Source: Mariniblastus fucicola
GTDB lineage: Bacteria > Planctomycetota > Planctomycetia > Pirellulales > Pirellulaceae
DNA length: 64,000 nucleotides
Assembly (NCBI RefSeq): GCF_008087665.1
Contig: NZ_CP042912.1
Location: 1-64,000, forward strand
Reading direction: 5' to 3'
Positions within the stretch are counted from its first letter, which is position 1. Every line of letters starts with the position of its first letter. Shown one piece after another: positions 49,136 through 56,920 of this stretch. A model generated the notes under the pieces. It was not told where the DNA came from. It ran no database searches and was given only the letters and a program-made list of their open reading frames with translations. Position numbers and translations under genes: made by a program.

Positions 49136-51079
49136 ATGAACCCGTCCGCCAACACCCAGCGACTCGACCCCGGAGCCGGAACTTCCGGTGGCGAAAGCGC
49201 AAAACTACTGGCGGATTTGATTTACCTTTCGGCAGCCAACGATTCGTCCCGCAGCTTCCTTCAAGCCGCCAGCGGCGAACTCAATTCGTTTTCAAAATCC
49301 AAACAGACGGTTGTCGTCCAGGGCGTCAAAGGCCAGTGGCGAATTCTGGCCGCAACGGATGGAAAGCTCAAACCAGAAGCCCTGCCGGTGGAATTGCTCG
49401 CCGAAGTTCTCGATACCGAGCGATGTCAAAGCGGCGGTGGCTGGATCGCGTCACCGCTAAATCGTCCGATGGATTCCGGGCAACTGTTGGTGCAGCAAAC
49501 GGACAAGACGGACGAAATCGCGTTCGACGTTCTCGCCGCGGCGTTGGGTGTCGGGCTCAAAGCGTACCGTGTCCGTTCGGGAGCCAACAAACGGGTCCAA
49601 CAGCTGGAAGCACTTTTGCAGATGACTGCCGGCTGGAATCAGTCGCGCGAAACGGATGCGTTGCTGATTGAAATCGCAGAAGCCTCGACGCGGCTGGTCG
49701 GTGCCGAACGAGCCACAATCTTCTTGCCCAACTCGAACAATACAGAACTGATCGGCAAGCCAGCGCTCGGCGTGGAAGACGGGACGTTGCGAATTCCGAT
49801 CAACGCCGGCGTCGTGGGCCAGGTGATGTCGACGGGCGAACCGGCGCGGGTCGATGAGGATATTTCCAGCGAGCAAAAACAGATCGACCGCAGCGTTGAC
49901 GAACAGCTGGGCTTTCAAACGCGAACGTTGCTGTGCGTTCCAATGAAGAACGCCGAAGGCAAAACGATTGGCGCTTTTGAGTTGATCAACCGCAACGAAG
50001 GCAACTTCACCGACCGCGACCAGGCGGCGCTGGAAGAGTTGGCATCGCATGCCACGATTGCGATCGACACGACACAACACGTCGAGCACCTGGAAACGGT
50101 CCGACGGACGGTCGCTACCCAAGCCGCCGACGAAGTGAATTTGATCGGCGAGTCGGAAGGGATCAAGAAACTGAAGTCGACGGTTGAGCGGGTTGCCGAT
50201 ACCGAGTTGGCGATTCTGATCACGGGCGAAAACGGCACGGGTAAGGAAGTCGTCGCCCAGATGATTCATTATCTTAGCGGCCGCCGCGACGAAGTTTTGG
50301 TCGCAGTGAATTGTGCGGCGATCAGCGAAACGTTGCTCGAAAGCGAGCTCTTCGGTCACGAGAAAGGTGCCTTCACCGATGCGCATCAGGCACGAGAAGG
50401 GAAGTTCGAACTGGCCAACGGCGGGACGCTTTTCCTTGACGAAATCGGCGACATGAGCCTCGGCGGGCAAGCAAAACTGCTTCGCGTTCTGGAGGAGAAA
50501 GTCGTCGTTCGCGTTGGTGGCAGCGTGCCGATCCCGACCACGGCTCGTGTCGTTGCGGCGACGAATCAGGATTTGGCGGCGCTCGTTGGCGAGAAGAAGT
50601 TTCGCGAGGATTTGTTCTTTCGGCTTAACGTGGTGATGATCGAGATTCCTCCGCTGCGCGAGCGTGGGGACGATGTGATTCTGCTGGCCGAACATTTTCT
50701 GTCGAACTTTTGCGCCAAAGCTCGTCGCGAAACGCCAAAGATCAGTGCTGCGGCGCGAAACAGGTTGCTGACGCATCGCTGGCCTGGCAACGTCCGTGAA
50801 CTACGCAACATGATGGAGCGACTTGCGTATCTTTCCGAAGGCGATCAGATTCGTCCCGACGATTTGGCGTTCGTGAATGCTCCGCAAAAGGAAAACGCGG
50901 ACTCCGGCATCGCGATGGATTTGCCGCTGACCGACGCGACGAAGGAGTTTCAGATCGACTACATTCAGCGACACATCGATCATTGTGGTGGCAACGTGAC
51001 CGAAGCCGCACAGCGGATGGGCCTGCATCGCAGTAACCTTTATCGCAAGATGAAGCAGCTGGGCATGAGCGACGATTAA
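49136..51079 (+). CDS. GAF-domain sigma-54-dependent transcription activator
   Basis: 647 aa. The N-terminal region contains a GAF domain (about residues 160-320: EASTRLVGAERATIFLPN, VGQVMSTGEP, LLCVPMKN). The central AAA+ domain has GENGTGKE (about 363-370) and the sigma-54-contacting loop as GAFTDA rather than GAFTGA (about 412-417). Walker B is GTLFLDEIGDM, and RLNVVMIEIPPLRER is conserved. A C-terminal Fis-type HTH (GNVTEAAQRMGLHRSNLYRKMKQL) binds DNA. There is no receiver domain, so the signal is probably a small molecule sensed by GAF, as in NifA or NorR. Start at 49136; a TTG at 49115 is less likely. Confidence 0.92.
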   Translation: MNPSANTQRLDPGAGTSGGESAKLLADLIYLSAANDSSRSFLQAASGELNSFSKSKQTVVVQGVKGQWRILAATDGKLKPEALPVELLAEVLDTERCQSGGGWIASPLNRPMDSGQLLVQQTDKTDEIAFDVLAAALGVGLKAYRVRSGANKRVQQLEALLQMTAGWNQSRETDALLIEIAEASTRLVGAERATIFLPNSNNTELIGKPALGVEDGTLRIPINAGVVGQVMSTGEPARVDEDISSEQKQIDRSVDEQLGFQTRTLLCVPMKNAEGKTIGAFELINRNEGNFTDRDQAALEELASHATIAIDTTQHVEHLETVRRTVATQAADEVNLIGESEGIKKLKSTVERVADTELAILITGENGTGKEVVAQMIHYLSGRRDEVLVAVNCAAISETLLESELFGHEKGAFTDAHQAREGKFELANGGTLFLDEIGDMSLGGQAKLLRVLEEKVVVRVGGSVPIPTTARVVAATNQDLAALVGEKKFREDLFFRLNVVMIEIPPLRERGDDVILLAEHFLSNFCAKARRETPKISAAARNRLLTHRWPGNVRELRNMMERLAYLSEGDQIRPDDLAFVNAPQKENADSGIAMDLPLTDATKEFQIDYIQRHIDHCGGNVTEAAQRMGLHRSNLYRKMKQLGMSDD

Positions 51080-51212
51080 ATTCGTGGCATGGTGGCGTGC
51101 TTGATCGAGCAGGACGTTCTTCGTAGCGGCCGCGATTCGTTGTTAAACAGTACCCAACCGAACGCCTGATTCGTATACTTTCCAAAACACAAATTCCTTT
51201 AAAGCGATCGTT

Positions 51213-52241
51213 ATGCCACTGCCCTCCCCTCTCTCCGATTTGGTTTCCTACTGCGAAAAGCTGTGCGTGAAAGAATGCTGCGGCATCGAAGCTTTCGATT
51301 TCTCTCCGGTGCATATCGCTTCCTGGCTGCATCAATCTCGCGGCGAACCGACAGACAAAACGGTTGGGTTGCTCAACGATCAGCTGGAAGATCTTCGCAT
51401 TCGTTTCGGAACGGGATCATCTGAGGAAGGTTACGAATCAGACGAAAACGAAATGAACCAGTTCTTTTCGACGGCTCAAGTCGATCAGTTGGCGGATCAG
51501 ATCGAGACGAATCTGAAGCACGCTTTGGAGTTGAATCAGCAGAGCAATCTGGTGGAGTGGAAACCGGAAGGGACGCCTTCGACGACTTCCCATCAGCCAG
51601 AACTTGGCAACGATTTCGTCCGGGCTCTGTCATGGCGATACGCGACCAAGAAGTTTGATGCGACGAAAGCTGTGAGTGCTGAGGACATCGAGACGATTCT
51701 GAGTGCGACGAATCTGTCGGCTTCTTCTTACGGTCTGCAGCCCTATCAGTTTTTGCTGATACAGGACAAATCGCTTCAGGAGAAACTGGTCGATGCATCC
51801 TACGGCCAGAATCAGGTTGCGGACGCGTCAGCTGTTTTGGTGTTTGTGATTCGCACCGACATCGACGCGGACTACATCAAACAGAGCGCGGCGGAAACGG
51901 AAGCGGCCCGCGGCCTTGAGCCAGGGCAACTCGATGGCTACGCGAGGCAAATGATTGGTTCGATCATGAGCTTTGATGACAACGACCGAAAATCATGGGC
52001 GACCAAGCAGGCTTACATTGCGTTGGGAACCGCGATGGCAGCCTGTGCGATGCTGGGCATTGACGCCTGTCCGATGGAAGGGTTCCAGCCGGCGAAGTAC
52101 GACGAAATTCTTGGCCTCGAATCGAAGAATCTGCATTCCGTTCTTGTGCTGCCAATCGGCTATCGTGCCGAAGATGACATCAACAGCAAGTACGCCAAAG
52201 TCCGCAAACCGTTGGGTGAAATGGTTGTTCGCGTCGGCTGA
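51213..52241 (+). CDS. Nitroreductase with N-terminal DUF6331-like domain
   Basis: 342 aa fusion. Residues 1-110 resemble DUF6331: a Cys-rich start (YCEKLCVKECCGIEAFDFSP) then HIASWLHQ. The rest, from about 133, is a nitroreductase/NfsB-type FMN oxidoreductase (ALSWRYATKKFD, SSYGLQPYQFLLI, then GIDACPMEGFQP and VLPIGYRAEDD). The nitroreductase half alone would match an oxygen-insensitive NAD(P)H nitroreductase of about 210 aa. Cytoplasmic. The fused Cys-rich domain is unusual. A GxxExxY cassette lies immediately downstream. Confidence 0.85.
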   Translation: MPLPSPLSDLVSYCEKLCVKECCGIEAFDFSPVHIASWLHQSRGEPTDKTVGLLNDQLEDLRIRFGTGSSEEGYESDENEMNQFFSTAQVDQLADQIETNLKHALELNQQSNLVEWKPEGTPSTTSHQPELGNDFVRALSWRYATKKFDATKAVSAEDIETILSATNLSASSYGLQPYQFLLIQDKSLQEKLVDASYGQNQVADASAVLVFVIRTDIDADYIKQSAAETEAARGLEPGQLDGYARQMIGSIMSFDDNDRKSWATKQAYIALGTAMAACAMLGIDACPMEGFQPAKYDEILGLESKNLHSVLVLPIGYRAEDDINSKYAKVRKPLGEMVVRVG

Positions 52242-52248
52242 TTTCTAT

Positions 52249-52276
52249 CCACGAATCACACCAATCTTCACGAATG
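52249..52276. repeat. Left arm of 28-bp inverted repeat flanking the GxxExxY gene
   Basis: The bases 52249-52276 are perfectly complementary to 52671-52698 read backwards (28 of 28). The core of this arm reads CACACCAATCTTCACGAATG. The arm begins 7 bases after the nitroreductase stop codon. Together the arms delimit a 450-bp cassette. Confidence 0.9.
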
Positions 52277-52284
52277 TCATGCAA

Positions 52285-52662
52285 CTATTTGACAATGCGC
52301 TCCCATTCGAGATCGGGATGTGAGCCAAAATTGATTAGTATCCCGAGTCGAAAACCGGTGGCTTTCAGGTAATTGAGAAGTTGAGCACGGTGATTGTCGT
52401 TCAAGTGTTCAACGGCCTTGATTTCTACAACGATTTCTTCAAAACAAATGAAGTCGGGTATGTATTTTTGTTTTAATTCCTGGCCGCGATAAGTCAGTTT
52501 GAGCTCTTGTTGGCTGTTAGCAGGGAGCCCCAGAAAAGCGAATTCAATTTCAAGGCACTCTTGATAAACGGGTTCGAAAAATCCACAGCCTTTGTCGTTG
52601 TAAACCGCAAACGCCCCACCAACAATTTTGTAGCATTCATCTTTAAATATGATCTCTTTCAT
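52285..52662 (-). CDS. GxxExxY-family protein
   Basis: 125 aa with the family motif in GCGFFEPVYQECLEIEF (G-x-x-E-x-x-Y). The central part IPDFICFEEIVVEIKA resembles a PD-(D/E)xK nuclease core, with the Glu-x-Lys in VEIKA. Members are common in planctomycetes and other environmental bacteria but have no agreed function. The gene fills the space between two perfect 28-bp inverted repeat arms; the right arm begins only 8 bases upstream of the ATG. This layout suggests a mobile or repeat-linked unit, but no transposase is present. Confidence 0.85.
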   Translation of the reverse strand: MKEIIFKDECYKIVGGAFAVYNDKGCGFFEPVYQECLEIEFAFLGLPANSQQELKLTYRGQELKQKYIPDFICFEEIVVEIKAVEHLNDNHRAQLLNYLKATGFRLGILINFGSHPDLEWERIVK

Positions 52663-52670
52663 CCGCTTGT

Positions 52671-52698
52671 CATTCGTGAAGATTGGTGTGATTCGTGG
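52671..52698. repeat. Right arm of 28-bp inverted repeat flanking the GxxExxY gene
   Basis: Perfect reverse complement of 52249-52276. It begins with CATTCGTGAAGATTGGTGTG and lies 8 bases upstream of the GxxExxY start codon, so it may also influence its expression. Confidence 0.9.
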
Positions 52699-52761
52699 AC
52701 AAAAACGAGCATGTTGTAGCCTGCCCTAAACCTGTGAGCCAGCGGCAAAAACAAGCATGTC

Positions 52762-54279
52762 CTATCCGAACTGAATTCCTTGAGCCAACGGCAAATCCTC
52801 CGACCAGTTGATCGTGTTTGTCTGACGACGCATGTAAACCTTCCAGGAATCACTCCCCGATTCACGTCCTCCACCCGTTTCCTTTTCGCCCCCGAAAGCT
52901 CCGCCGATTTCGGCGCCGCTGGTGCCGATGTTGACGTTCGCGATGCCGCAGTCGGATCCCGTCGCGGATAAAAATCTCTCCGCGGTCAGTAGATTGGTGG
53001 TGAAGATGGAACTGGAAAGCCCCTGCGGAACGGAGTTCTGAATTTGAATCGCGTGGCCGATGTTTTGATACGGAATCACGTAAAGAATCGGCGCAAAAGT
53101 CTCCTCGATCACCTGATCCGTTTGCACCGGCATGCGAATGATCGTCGGCTGCACAAAATTGCCCTGCCCCTCGATCGTGTCGCCGCCGCAAACAAGACTT
53201 CCGCCCTCGGAAATGGCTTGCTCGATTACGCCGGTCATTTTTTCAACTGACTCCGGTGTGATAAGCGGACCCATCAGCGTCGAAGAAGCAAGCGGATCGC
53301 CGATTGAAACCTGAGCATACGCTTTCTTCAATCGTTCAATCACCTCATCGATGCAGCTTTCATGCACCAGCAACCGGCGCGTGGAAGTGCAGCGTTGTCC
53401 TGCCGTTCCAACAGCGCCAAACACGATGCCACGGATCGCAAGATCAAGGTTCGCGTCGGGCTCCACAATAATCGCGTTGTTACCGCCGAGTTCCAACAGC
53501 GTTTTGCCGAATCGCCCCGCGACGCGCGACGCCACCATCCGTCCGACTTTTGAAGAGCCCGTGAAACTGATCAAAGGCAATCGCTCGTCGTCCAGAATTC
53601 GGCCGCCCACAGTTTCGTTGTCACCGATCGTCAAGCTGAACAGACCCGACACGCCATGATCTGCCGTGACGCGATTGCAAATATGCTGAGTCGCGACGGC
53701 CGTCAGCGGAGTCAACGGCGAGGGCTTCCAAACCATCGTGTCACCGCAAACTGCAGCCAGCGCCGCGTTCCAGGACCAAACCGCGACGGGAAAATTGAAA
53801 GCCGAAATGATGCCGACCGGCCCCAGCGGATGCCACTGTTCGTACATCCGATGCCCGGGCCTTTCGGAGTGCATTGTCGATCCGCAAAGCTGCCGCGAAA
53901 GTCCGACTGCGAAATCGCAGATGTCGATCATCTCCTGAACTTCACCAATCCCTTCGGCTCGGATCTTTCCCATCTCCAACGACACCAATTCGCCCAACGG
54001 TTCGAGATTTTCGCGAAGTGCATTGCCAAGATCACGAATCAGGGCTCCGCGTTTCGGTGCCGGAACCGATCGCCACGTTTTGAAGGACTCGGCCGTTTCA
54101 TCGATGACACGATCGTAGGTCGCTGTCGAGCACAGTTGAACCTGAGCAATCGTTTCGCCGGTCGAAGGGTTGATCGAATCCAGCAGCTCCGCGGTTGAAT
54201 CCTCAATCCAGCCATCGTGACCGAAGCAGGCTCCAGCGTTGACGGTTTCGATGTTGAGCTTGGTTAGAAGTGGATTCAT
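52762..54279 (-). CDS. ALDH7-type aldehyde dehydrogenase
   Basis: 505 aa NAD(P)-dependent aldehyde dehydrogenase. The segment GPVGIISAFNFPVAVWSWN is distinctive of the ALDH7/antiquitin group, whose members oxidise alpha-aminoadipate semialdehyde or piperideine-6-carboxylate in lysine breakdown. The catalytic Cys is in GTAGQRCTSTRR and the general-base Glu is in LLELGGNNAII. Cytoplasmic. No other lysine-degradation gene is adjacent, so the substrate is inferred from subfamily only. Confidence 0.92.
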   Translation of the reverse strand: MNPLLTKLNIETVNAGACFGHDGWIEDSTAELLDSINPSTGETIAQVQLCSTATYDRVIDETAESFKTWRSVPAPKRGALIRDLGNALRENLEPLGELVSLEMGKIRAEGIGEVQEMIDICDFAVGLSRQLCGSTMHSERPGHRMYEQWHPLGPVGIISAFNFPVAVWSWNAALAAVCGDTMVWKPSPLTPLTAVATQHICNRVTADHGVSGLFSLTIGDNETVGGRILDDERLPLISFTGSSKVGRMVASRVAGRFGKTLLELGGNNAIIVEPDANLDLAIRGIVFGAVGTAGQRCTSTRRLLVHESCIDEVIERLKKAYAQVSIGDPLASSTLMGPLITPESVEKMTGVIEQAISEGGSLVCGGDTIEGQGNFVQPTIIRMPVQTDQVIEETFAPILYVIPYQNIGHAIQIQNSVPQGLSSSIFTTNLLTAERFLSATGSDCGIANVNIGTSGAEIGGAFGGEKETGGGRESGSDSWKVYMRRQTNTINWSEDLPLAQGIQFG

Positions 54280-54373
54280 TTCGGTTGCCTATAAAAGTAT
54301 GTCGTATCGCCTTCAACAGAAGCAGCGAAAGCAGCGCTTTGAACGCGGAGTTTAGTTCGAGTGAAACGTGCGG

Positions 54374-54739
54374 CTATTCTTGAATCGGGACTTCGGTCCA
54401 GACACCCAATTCGTTGCCGCTTGGATCGAGGAAGTGAAATCGTCGCCCGCCAGGAAAGTCGATCGGAGCCATCGAAATCTCCCCGCCGCATTCGACAACC
54501 GTCTTTTCGCTTTGCACCAGATCGTCGGAGTAGATGATCACCAGAGCTCCCTGATTGGAAGGTCCACGTTCTTCCGTCGCCAACGCAAATCCGCCGTGCA
54601 CGCCCGATTCCTGGATCTCAACGTAGGCATCGCCCCAGTCTTTAAATTTCCATCCAAAAGCGGCGCCGTAGAAATCTTTCATCGCGGCCAAGTCGGTTGC
54701 GGGGAATTCGAGGTAGTGAAATTTGTGATGGTTGCTCAT
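54374..54739 (-). CDS. VOC (glyoxalase/dioxygenase-fold) family protein
   Basis: 121 aa with the paired beta-alpha-beta-beta-beta units of the vicinal oxygen chelate fold: FHYLEFPATDLAAMKDFYGAAF at the start and FHFLDPSGNELGVW near the end. Single-domain VOC proteins bind metal as dimers and range from glyoxalase-like enzymes to resistance proteins. The metal ligands fit, but the substrate is not predictable. A second VOC protein is encoded at 59080. Confidence 0.8.
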   Translation of the reverse strand: MSNHHKFHYLEFPATDLAAMKDFYGAAFGWKFKDWGDAYVEIQESGVHGGFALATEERGPSNQGALVIIYSDDLVQSEKTVVECGGEISMAPIDFPGGRRFHFLDPSGNELGVWTEVPIQE

Positions 54740-54771
54740 GAGTTTTGCTCGTCGATTGGTTCAGTAGAATT

Positions 54772-54828
54772 GTGGCACGGTGGTCTCCACCGTGTGCTTT
54801 ATTTCTACGGTGGAGACCACCGTGCCAC
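54772..54828. repeat. 21-bp inverted repeat (REP-like hairpin)
   Basis: 54772-54792 and 54808-54828 are perfect reverse complements (21 of 21) around a 15-base spacer. Each arm is itself nearly palindromic (CGGTGG-TCT-CCACCG in the left arm). The hairpin lies 32 bases upstream of the VOC gene start and 7 bases past the end of the YjjX-like gene. Confidence 0.85.
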
Positions 54829-54835
54829 GTATGTT

Positions 54836-55378
54836 TTAGTTGTCCGGTTGGTAGAACTGAGGCGCGACAAACGGAGCCAGTCCATAGGCCACCGCCATTT
54901 CGAATTTATCCTGCCGCATCACCAATCCAGCCGTCAACGCGCCCGATGCTCCGCCTTTTTTCGCCGTTCCGGTGACCTTTAAAACGTCGTCCATCACGGG
55001 CCCAAGTTCCTCACCCGCCAAAATTCGATCGGCCAGCATCTTCGGCAGCGGGATCTTCGAAGTGCACGAAACGCTCTCGGTTCCGTCGCGGTGAATGATC
55101 ACCACCCAGCCCAACAACATCAAGCCGGTGGCTTCCAGATTCACGCCTCCTTCGAGCCCGACTCCGAAGTCCGAATCGTTCGCTTCCCGAGCCAGTTTCG
55201 CTCGGTTCCGAGCACCCGCCAGGCACTCTTCGTCGCTCATCGGCATCTCGGAAACGCCGGTATCGACTTCCGCGCCGACGACCGAAGCATCGGGCCATTG
55301 CCGAACAAACGCACCGCGGACGGCATTGATTTTGACGGGATTGAGCGAACCAACCGCGACGGAAACGGATTCAGACAT
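54836..55378 (-). CDS. Inosine/xanthosine triphosphatase (YjjX/DUF84)
   Basis: 180 aa from the ATG at 55378; a start at 55414 would add 12 unlikely residues. N-terminal VAVGSLNPVKINAVRGAF and then VGAEVDTGVSEMPMSDEE are hallmarks of the DUF84 NTPase family, which cleans the nucleotide pool of deaminated purines (ITP, XTP). EGGVN follows in the middle. Length matches the Escherichia coli YjjX protein (about 170 aa). Cytoplasmic. Confidence 0.88.
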   Translation of the reverse strand: MSESVSVAVGSLNPVKINAVRGAFVRQWPDASVVGAEVDTGVSEMPMSDEECLAGARNRAKLAREANDSDFGVGLEGGVNLEATGLMLLGWVVIIHRDGTESVSCTSKIPLPKMLADRILAGEELGPVMDDVLKVTGTAKKGGASGALTAGLVMRQDKFEMAVAYGLAPFVAPQFYQPDN

Positions 55379-55505
55379 TGGATTTACTTGGAAATGAGAG
55401 TCATCGAGCCACACATCCTAGCAATTTTGGTGGCGTCGTTATGCCGCAGCAATTTGAGCGGTTACGTTCGAGCCAGTCTGCACCAATCCATATTTGAAAA
55501 CCGCC

Positions 55506-56771
55506 ATGAAACGCCAATTGCCTATTCTGATCGTTGCCATTTCATTTCTGACGGCTCAAGCCGCATTCGCGCAGAGCAGCGCCGACGATTGGACTCAGTG
55601 GAGAGGCCAAAATCGCGACGGCATCGCGGAAGTCCTCTGGCCCGACACGCTTTCCGTTGACAAGCTGGTCGAAGAGCGGTCAATCGCGCTGCAACCTGGA
55701 TACAGCGGTCCGATCGTGGTCGGCGACACGGTCTTTGTTACCGAAACGCAAGATAAGAAGAACGAAGTCGTCAAAGCGATTCGCATTTCCGATGGCAGCG
55801 AACTTTGGAGCGCCAGTTGGGAGGGTTCGATGCGAGTCCCTTTCTTCGCGTCCGCCAACGGAAGCTGGATTCGCGCGACCCCAGCCTGGGACGAAGGACG
55901 ACTTTACGTCGCCGGCATGAAAGACGTGCTGGTTTGTCTCGATGCGGAAACCGGCAAGCAGATCTGGAAGCGTGACTTCCCAGCGGATTCGGGCACGAAG
56001 GTTCCGGACTTTGGTTTCGTGTCTTCGCCGCTGATCGATGGCGAATATGTTTACGTGCAAGCTGGCGGTTGCTTTCAAAAACTGAACAAGAAAACAGGCG
56101 ACACGGTCTGGAAATCGCTCGACGACGGCGGCGGAATGAACGGCAGTGCATTTTCCTCACCAAGCATCGCAACTTTCGCTGGCAAGCGTCAGGCTGTTGT
56201 GCTGACACGAACCACGCTCAATGGCGTCGACCTCGAGTCCGGACAAAAACTCTGGTCGCAGGAAATTCCGGCTTTCCGTGGAATGAATATCGTGACGCCG
56301 ACTGTGTTCGAAGACGGAATCTTCCTATCGACTTATGGTGGCACTTCGCAGTTCTTCGAGGTGTCTCAAAGCGGCGGAGTTTTTCAGCTGACCGAAAAAT
56401 GGAAAGCTGCGATGCAGGGCTACATGACGACTCCGGTTGTCGTCGATGGGCATGCGTATTTGCGTTTGAGGAACCAGCGTTTTGTCTGCTTCGATTTGAA
56501 AACTGGCGAAGTCAAATGGCGCACAAAGCCTTACGGAAAGTATGCCAGTTTGATTGCGGCCGGCGACCGGATTATGGCGCTCGACGAACGAGGCGACTTG
56601 ATCTTGTTCCGTGCGAATCCTGAAAAGTTCGAAGTCGTTGACCAACGGAAAGTCGCAGACGATAGCTGGGCTCATCTCGCCGCGACCTCGGACCGCTTGT
56701 TCGTGCGAGATTTGAACGCGTTGAAAATTTTCCGCTGGAAGAAGACGTCTGGCGAAGTGTCGTTGAAGTAA
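55506..56771 (+). CDS. Exported PQQ-type beta-propeller protein
   Basis: 421 aa from the ATG at 55506, where a signal peptide begins (QLPILIVAISFLTAQAAFA); an in-frame TTG at 55494 is weaker. The mature protein has repeated WxxxL/I blades of the PQQ/BamB kind, for example SADDWTQWRGQNRDGIAE, RISDGSELWSASWEG and DAETGKQIWKRDF. No enzyme motif is visible; such planctomycete proteins are probably periplasmic binding or scaffold proteins. Convergent with a second propeller gene (56921-58243), with repeat copies between them. Confidence 0.87.
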   Translation: MKRQLPILIVAISFLTAQAAFAQSSADDWTQWRGQNRDGIAEVLWPDTLSVDKLVEERSIALQPGYSGPIVVGDTVFVTETQDKKNEVVKAIRISDGSELWSASWEGSMRVPFFASANGSWIRATPAWDEGRLYVAGMKDVLVCLDAETGKQIWKRDFPADSGTKVPDFGFVSSPLIDGEYVYVQAGGCFQKLNKKTGDTVWKSLDDGGGMNGSAFSSPSIATFAGKRQAVVLTRTTLNGVDLESGQKLWSQEIPAFRGMNIVTPTVFEDGIFLSTYGGTSQFFEVSQSGGVFQLTEKWKAAMQGYMTTPVVVDGHAYLRLRNQRFVCFDLKTGEVKWRTKPYGKYASLIAAGDRIMALDERGDLILFRANPEKFEVVDQRKVADDSWAHLAATSDRLFVRDLNALKIFRWKKTSGEVSLK

Positions 56772-56772
56772 G

Positions 56773-56796
56773 GTGGCATAGGCTTCCAGCCTGTGA
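56773..56796. repeat. 24-bp dispersed repeat, copy 1
   Basis: GGTGGCATAGGCTTCCAGCC and four more bases, just 1 base past the stop of the propeller gene. Its perfect reverse complement lies at 56891-56914, and a third copy (same orientation as copy 2) is at 61317-61340. Planctomycete intergenic repeat. Confidence 0.85.
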
Positions 56797-56890
56797 ATGC
56801 ATGGGCGGAGCGTCTATTTATTGTTCCACGTTTTACGGTTTGGTGTTTCTCGCCTTAAGTCTTCACTTACTTCACCTCTTAAATCGCGTC

Positions 56891-56914
56891 CACAGGCTGG
56901 AAGCCTATGCCACC
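56891..56914. repeat. 24-bp dispersed repeat, copy 2 (inverted)
   Basis: Exact reverse complement of 56773-56796; with it, a 142-bp hairpin-capable unit fills the gap between two convergent propeller genes. Confidence 0.85.
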
Positions 56915-56920
56915 TGTTGG

